A stretch of 33,374 bases of DNA, from assembly GCA_947522735.1 (NCBI GenBank), contig CANNTZ010000022.1:1-33374 (forward strand), written 5' to 3'. Below the pieces are notes generated by a model. That model saw only the letters and a program-made list of their open reading frames with translations. It was not told the DNA's origin and made no database searches. Position 1 is the stretch's first letter. Every line of letters begins with the position of its first letter. This document shows, piece by piece, positions 30,877-33,374 of the stretch. This DNA is from an uncultured Oscillospiraceae bacterium (lineage in GTDB: Bacteria > Bacillota > Clostridia > Oscillospirales > Ruminococcaceae). The position numbers and the translations under genes were made by a program.

Positions 30877-30930
30877 ATCCTCCTTAAATCTGTGTGACCG
30901 CGGCGCGGCAAGGCAGACCCAAAGGAGGAT
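30877..30930 (-). promoter_or_regulatory. Predicted Shine-Dalgarno-sequestering pairing in the glmS leader
   Basis: In the leader RNA AUCCUCCUU (complement of 30922-30930) is exactly complementary over nine bases to AAGGAGGAU, the glmS Shine-Dalgarno (complement of 30877-30885), with a 36-nt loop that itself contains a CCGC/GCGG stem. It lies downstream of the ribozyme. A regulatory role is inference. Confidence 0.45.
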
Positions 30931-31039
30931 AAGGTCAAAATTTGACAAGACAAAACACAGGCCCCGCCGCAGTCCCGCATGGGATCTGTGTCCGGGCGCA
31001 TCCATACGGACCCGATCCGTTGCCCGGCGCTCCGGAAAA

Positions 31040-31233
31040 GGCCGTATTAAGCCATTTTCCCTTGCGCGGCAATAGCCCGTGGTCTGTTTGCAGCCGCGCA
31101 GCCTTTTGTCCGCACATTGCTGTCCGGGTTTGTGGCTGCGCTGACGAAGCTGCCGCTCCGCCGGTGAATCCGCCGAAAGTTTCGATAACACCGGTCCTCG
31201 TCGTCCCCGGCAAGCCGGGGCGCTGGCGCTATG
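31040..31233 (-). ncRNA. glmS glucosamine-6-phosphate-activated ribozyme
   Basis: The leader matches the conserved glmS ribozyme core. AGCGCC marks the cleavage site, with cutting expected between A 31230 and G 31229. The P1 stem CCCCGGC/CCGGGG and the invariant GACGAGG follow, then a P2 stem ACCGGUG/CACCGG enclosing UUAUCGAA and UUUCGGCGGAU, the same strings as in the Bacillus ribozyme. Further stems (GCGGCAGC region, GCUGCGCGGC) correspond to P3-P4. The 3' boundary is approximate. The known role of the class is self-cleavage on glucosamine-6-phosphate, which destabilises the mRNA and gives feedback on glmS. Confidence 0.92.
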
Positions 31234-31291
31234 AGAAGCTACCTCATTTAGATCTGTTCAGTTTGCCGGACGCCGTTTGGGTCCATGTATT

Positions 31292-31320
31292 ATTATATTC
31301 CGAGAGGAAAATTTGTGCAA
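31292..31320 (-). promoter_or_regulatory. SigA promoter of the glmS transcript
   Basis: On the minus strand TTGCAC, 17 nt, TATAAT. The predicted start near 31285 gives about 55 nt before the ribozyme cleavage site and a total leader of about 415 nt before glmS. The non-ribozyme part of the leader (30931-31040) holds an imperfect GTCAAA-TTTGAC dyad (30934-30946) and no gene. Confidence 0.75.
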
Positions 31321-31357
31321 GCAAAATAGATGTCGAAAGTTTGAATATAGTTTTTAC

Positions 31358-31394
31358 ACAAAAGGGGAGCCGCCCCGCTCCGGACCGGCTCCCC
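31358..31394 (-). terminator. Rho-independent terminator after the GH2 gene
   Basis: On the minus strand GGGGAGCCG, 13-nt loop, CGGCTCCCC, then TTTTGTGT, starting 10 nt after the stop codon. It separates the glycosidase from the glmS promoter. Confidence 0.85.
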
Positions 31395-31404
31395 TGCAAT
31401 GCTT

Positions 31405-33374
31405 TTATTGCGCATTAATGCGATTTTCCGCCTCGTCGGCGGCGTTCATCCACTCTATATAGCGCTCCAGCTCGAAGCCGGGCGCACCGTAAAGATAGGT
31501 GTTGACGGCGCGCGTGCCGTCCGCCTCGTATTCGATGAGAAGCATGCCGCGATCGGAATACATCATCGGGATAAAGCCTACGCGCGCGTTGGCGTTCGGC
31601 GCAACCGAGGCTTCTCCGGCAAAGAACACCCTCCCGCTCCCGATATCCGTCACCCTCACCGAGACGCGGCTCGGCCTGCCGGTGCTGTTGGCAAGCAGCA
31701 CCGGGTGTCCCCATGCCTCCATCTCGCCGATGAACGCGAGCACCGGGCGGGATGAGCGCTTGATATAATTATAGGCCAGCTTTTTCTCATAGTAGTAGTC
31801 CACCACGGCGTCGGAGGTCTGCGGCCAGCCGTCGATGAGGTTCCACCAGATGACGCCGCCCATCCTGTCCATCCTTGCGCGCACGCGCTCGATGAAGAAC
31901 TTTTTCGCCTCTGCCTGGGATATCTGCGAGGCGGCGGCGAAGCGGTCAAGCTCGTCCGGCACGCTGCCGAAGAGCTGCTTGACCTGCCTGTGCATCAGCA
32001 TGGTGCGCGACGGATCTCCGTGCTGCTCGGAGGCGTGGAGTATCCACTGCTCGTTGTCAAAATAGGGCCAGAGCCTGTCCCCGTCGATGAATTTTTCCAT
32101 CGACGCGCGCGCCGGACAGCCGTGATAGCCCGTCTCGCTGACGAAATACGCCTTAGAGGAGGTGTAATAGCTGCTCTTGAAGTAATCTCGCGGGCCCCAA
32201 AGGTGATCCTCGGGATAATATTCGCCGCCGAGCGCGTATGCCTCGTCCGAGATGTAGGGCGAGGACGGGATGTACGGACGATATGGGTCGAGACGGCGCA
32301 GCAGGCTCGGGATAAGCTCGCGGGTTATGCGGTTGATCGAGGGCTTTTCCATGCCAACCGCGGCCACCATCGAATCGATCTCGTTATCGCCGCACCACAG
32401 CACGAGAGAGGGATGATTGCGCAGCTTTTCGACCACACTCGTCACCTCCTCCGTGAGCCTTGCGAAAAACTCGGGCGTCTGCGGGTAGAAATGGCAGGCC
32501 ATCGCAAAATCCTGCCAGACCATTATGCCGTGCTCATCGCAGAAATCGAAAAATTCGACGTCCTCATAGACGTTGCCACCCCAGCAGCGCAGGATGTTGC
32601 AGCCGATATCCTCGGCGAGCGCGAGTGCTCTTGCGTAGCGCTGCCTGTCGCGGCTGTGATAGGCGTCCAACGGGACCCAGTTTGAGCCCACGGCCATAAT
32701 CTTTTCGCCGTTGACGCGGAACTCAAAGCCTCCGCCGTCGCAAACCGTATCGGTGCGGAACAGCTCGACTGTGCGGAAGCCCTGACGGAAATGCTGCGAT
32801 ATGCGTTTCTCGCCGTCCGCACCGTACAGCTCTACGGTGAGGTCGTAGATGTTCGGCTCGCCGTAGCCGCGCGGCCACCAGAGCGAGTCGCTGTCAAGCT
32901 CAAAGCGCACACGTCCGGCACAGCTGTAAACAGTGGCGTCCTTACGGATTTTGTGCTCTCCGCAGCGGCCCTCTATCACCATGCGGTGATGGGAAAACGC
33001 GTTTTCAACGCCCGCCTCGGCGCTGAAGATAAGCTCCGCCTCCGCCTTTCCACCGTTTATCCCGCACAGGTGGAAATATGCAAGCTTAAAATAATACCTC
33101 GGGCGGTATTCGAGCGAAACGTCGCGCCAGATACCGGCGCTGACTGCGCGCGGCATGATGTCCCAGCCATAGGAGTGCGGCGCCTTTCGCACCACCTGCG
33201 ACACCGACGAGGTCAGCCATGAAAGCCCGAGGTCAAGCGGCTCGATGCGCTCCTCGTTTGCGTGGGCGACGGGCGATTTTATGTTGACGTGCAGAGTGTT
33301 TTCTCCGCCGTAAAGGAGCTTGTCGGTCACGTCGAAGCGCTGCTCGATAAACATGTTCTCGGAATGGCCTATCC
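31405..33374 (-). CDS. Glycoside hydrolase family 2, beta-mannosidase-like, 5' end beyond the window
   Basis: Retaining exo-glycosidase expected to remove beta-mannose from oligosaccharides. About 656 residues are visible; the frame stays open to the window edge (GHSENMFIEQRFDVTDKLL at the start), so the ATG at 33354 is internal and roughly 100-150 N-terminal residues are missing. The sequence shows the end of the jelly-roll domain, an immunoglobulin-like domain, and the TIM barrel with FRVNGEKIMAVGSNWVPLD, the acid/base glutamate in WCGDNE (codon 32382-32380) and the nucleophile in FVSETGYHG (codon 32136-32134). WCGDNE, related to WxGNNE of mannosidases, favours beta-mannosidase over beta-galactosidase. 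No signal peptide can be judged. The substrate is inference from family motifs. Confidence 0.88.
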   Translation of the reverse strand, partial: IGHSENMFIEQRFDVTDKLLYGGENTLHVNIKSPVAHANEERIEPLDLGLSWLTSSVSQVVRKAPHSYGWDIMPRAVSAGIWRDVSLEYRPRYYFKLAYFHLCGINGGKAEAELIFSAEAGVENAFSHHRMVIEGRCGEHKIRKDATVYSCAGRVRFELDSDSLWWPRGYGEPNIYDLTVELYGADGEKRISQHFRQGFRTVELFRTDTVCDGGGFEFRVNGEKIMAVGSNWVPLDAYHSRDRQRYARALALAEDIGCNILRCWGGNVYEDVEFFDFCDEHGIMVWQDFAMACHFYPQTPEFFARLTEEVTSVVEKLRNHPSLVLWCGDNEIDSMVAAVGMEKPSINRITRELIPSLLRRLDPYRPYIPSSPYISDEAYALGGEYYPEDHLWGPRDYFKSSYYTSSKAYFVSETGYHGCPARASMEKFIDGDRLWPYFDNEQWILHASEQHGDPSRTMLMHRQVKQLFGSVPDELDRFAAASQISQAEAKKFFIERVRARMDRMGGVIWWNLIDGWPQTSDAVVDYYYEKKLAYNYIKRSSRPVLAFIGEMEAWGHPVLLANSTGRPSRVSVRVTDIGSGRVFFAGEASVAPNANARVGFIPMMYSDRGMLLIEYEADGTRAVNTYLYGAPGFELERYIEWMNAADEAENRINAQ

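Noticed and set aside
29029..31191. A longer GlmS with a 107-residue N-terminal extension
   Set aside because: The extension is translated ribozyme leader; the catalytic cysteine must be residue 2, and the Shine-Dalgarno is directly before MCGITG.

Overview
The window looks like a chromosomal segment of a GC-rich, anaerobic, fermentative Clostridia-type Firmicute, plausibly Oscillospiraceae/Ruminococcaceae or a relative. The family placement is inference. It rests on AddAB instead of RecBCD, a trimeric NADH-linked [FeFe]-hydrogenase, a glmS ribozyme, strong Shine-Dalgarno sites and many SigA-type promoters with 17-nt spacers. Almost every gene is on the minus strand; only a DUF4097-type lipoprotein and a decayed serine recombinase are on the plus strand. 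No tRNA, rRNA or CRISPR array was seen.

Layout, left to right (transcription mostly right to left). (1) 1-7.8 kb: addB-addA (overlapping), then pyrB, cut by the left edge. (2) 7.8-12.1 kb: hydC-hydB-hydA, an electron-bifurcating-type hydrogenase operon with its own promoter and hairpin terminator. (3) 12.2-13.2 kb: a LysR-type regulator just upstream of the hydrogenase promoter. (4) 13.26-20.03 kb: an F1Fo ATP synthase operon (I-a-c-b-[b'-delta-alpha]-gamma-beta-epsilon) bounded by a promoter and a Rho-independent terminator. (5) 20.2-25.7 kb: the cell-shape cluster maf-mreB-mreC-mreD-mrdA. (6) 25.7-26.9 kb: a decayed site-specific recombinase, a small unknown gene and two divergent promoters. 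(7) 26.86-28.9 kb: a DUF4097 lipoprotein convergent with a class-C beta-lactamase-like hydrolase, sharing a bidirectional terminator. (8) 29.0-31.3 kb: glmS with a glmS ribozyme leader. (9) 31.4 kb to the right edge: a GH2 beta-mannosidase-like enzyme, cut at its N-terminus.

The standout is the ATP synthase operon. One uninterrupted 742-codon reading frame joins a membrane-anchored b-type stalk segment, the C-terminal domain of delta (OSCP) and a complete alpha subunit. There is no separate atpH or atpA in the operon. F1 contains three alpha subunits but normally one delta and one peripheral stalk, so the fusion raises a stoichiometry problem: three stalks, selective processing, or a second alpha gene elsewhere. 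The same operon encodes a c subunit without the usual helix-1 glycine motif and an epsilon subunit without the C-terminal helical domain, so the whole enzyme appears remodelled.

Other points of interest are a predicted Shine-Dalgarno-sequestering pairing between the glmS ribozyme and glmS, a consensus promoter driving a nearly leaderless 68-codon gene, near-identical translation-start regions in hydC and hydA, and a T-N11-A palindrome upstream of the hydrogenase promoter next to the LysR gene.
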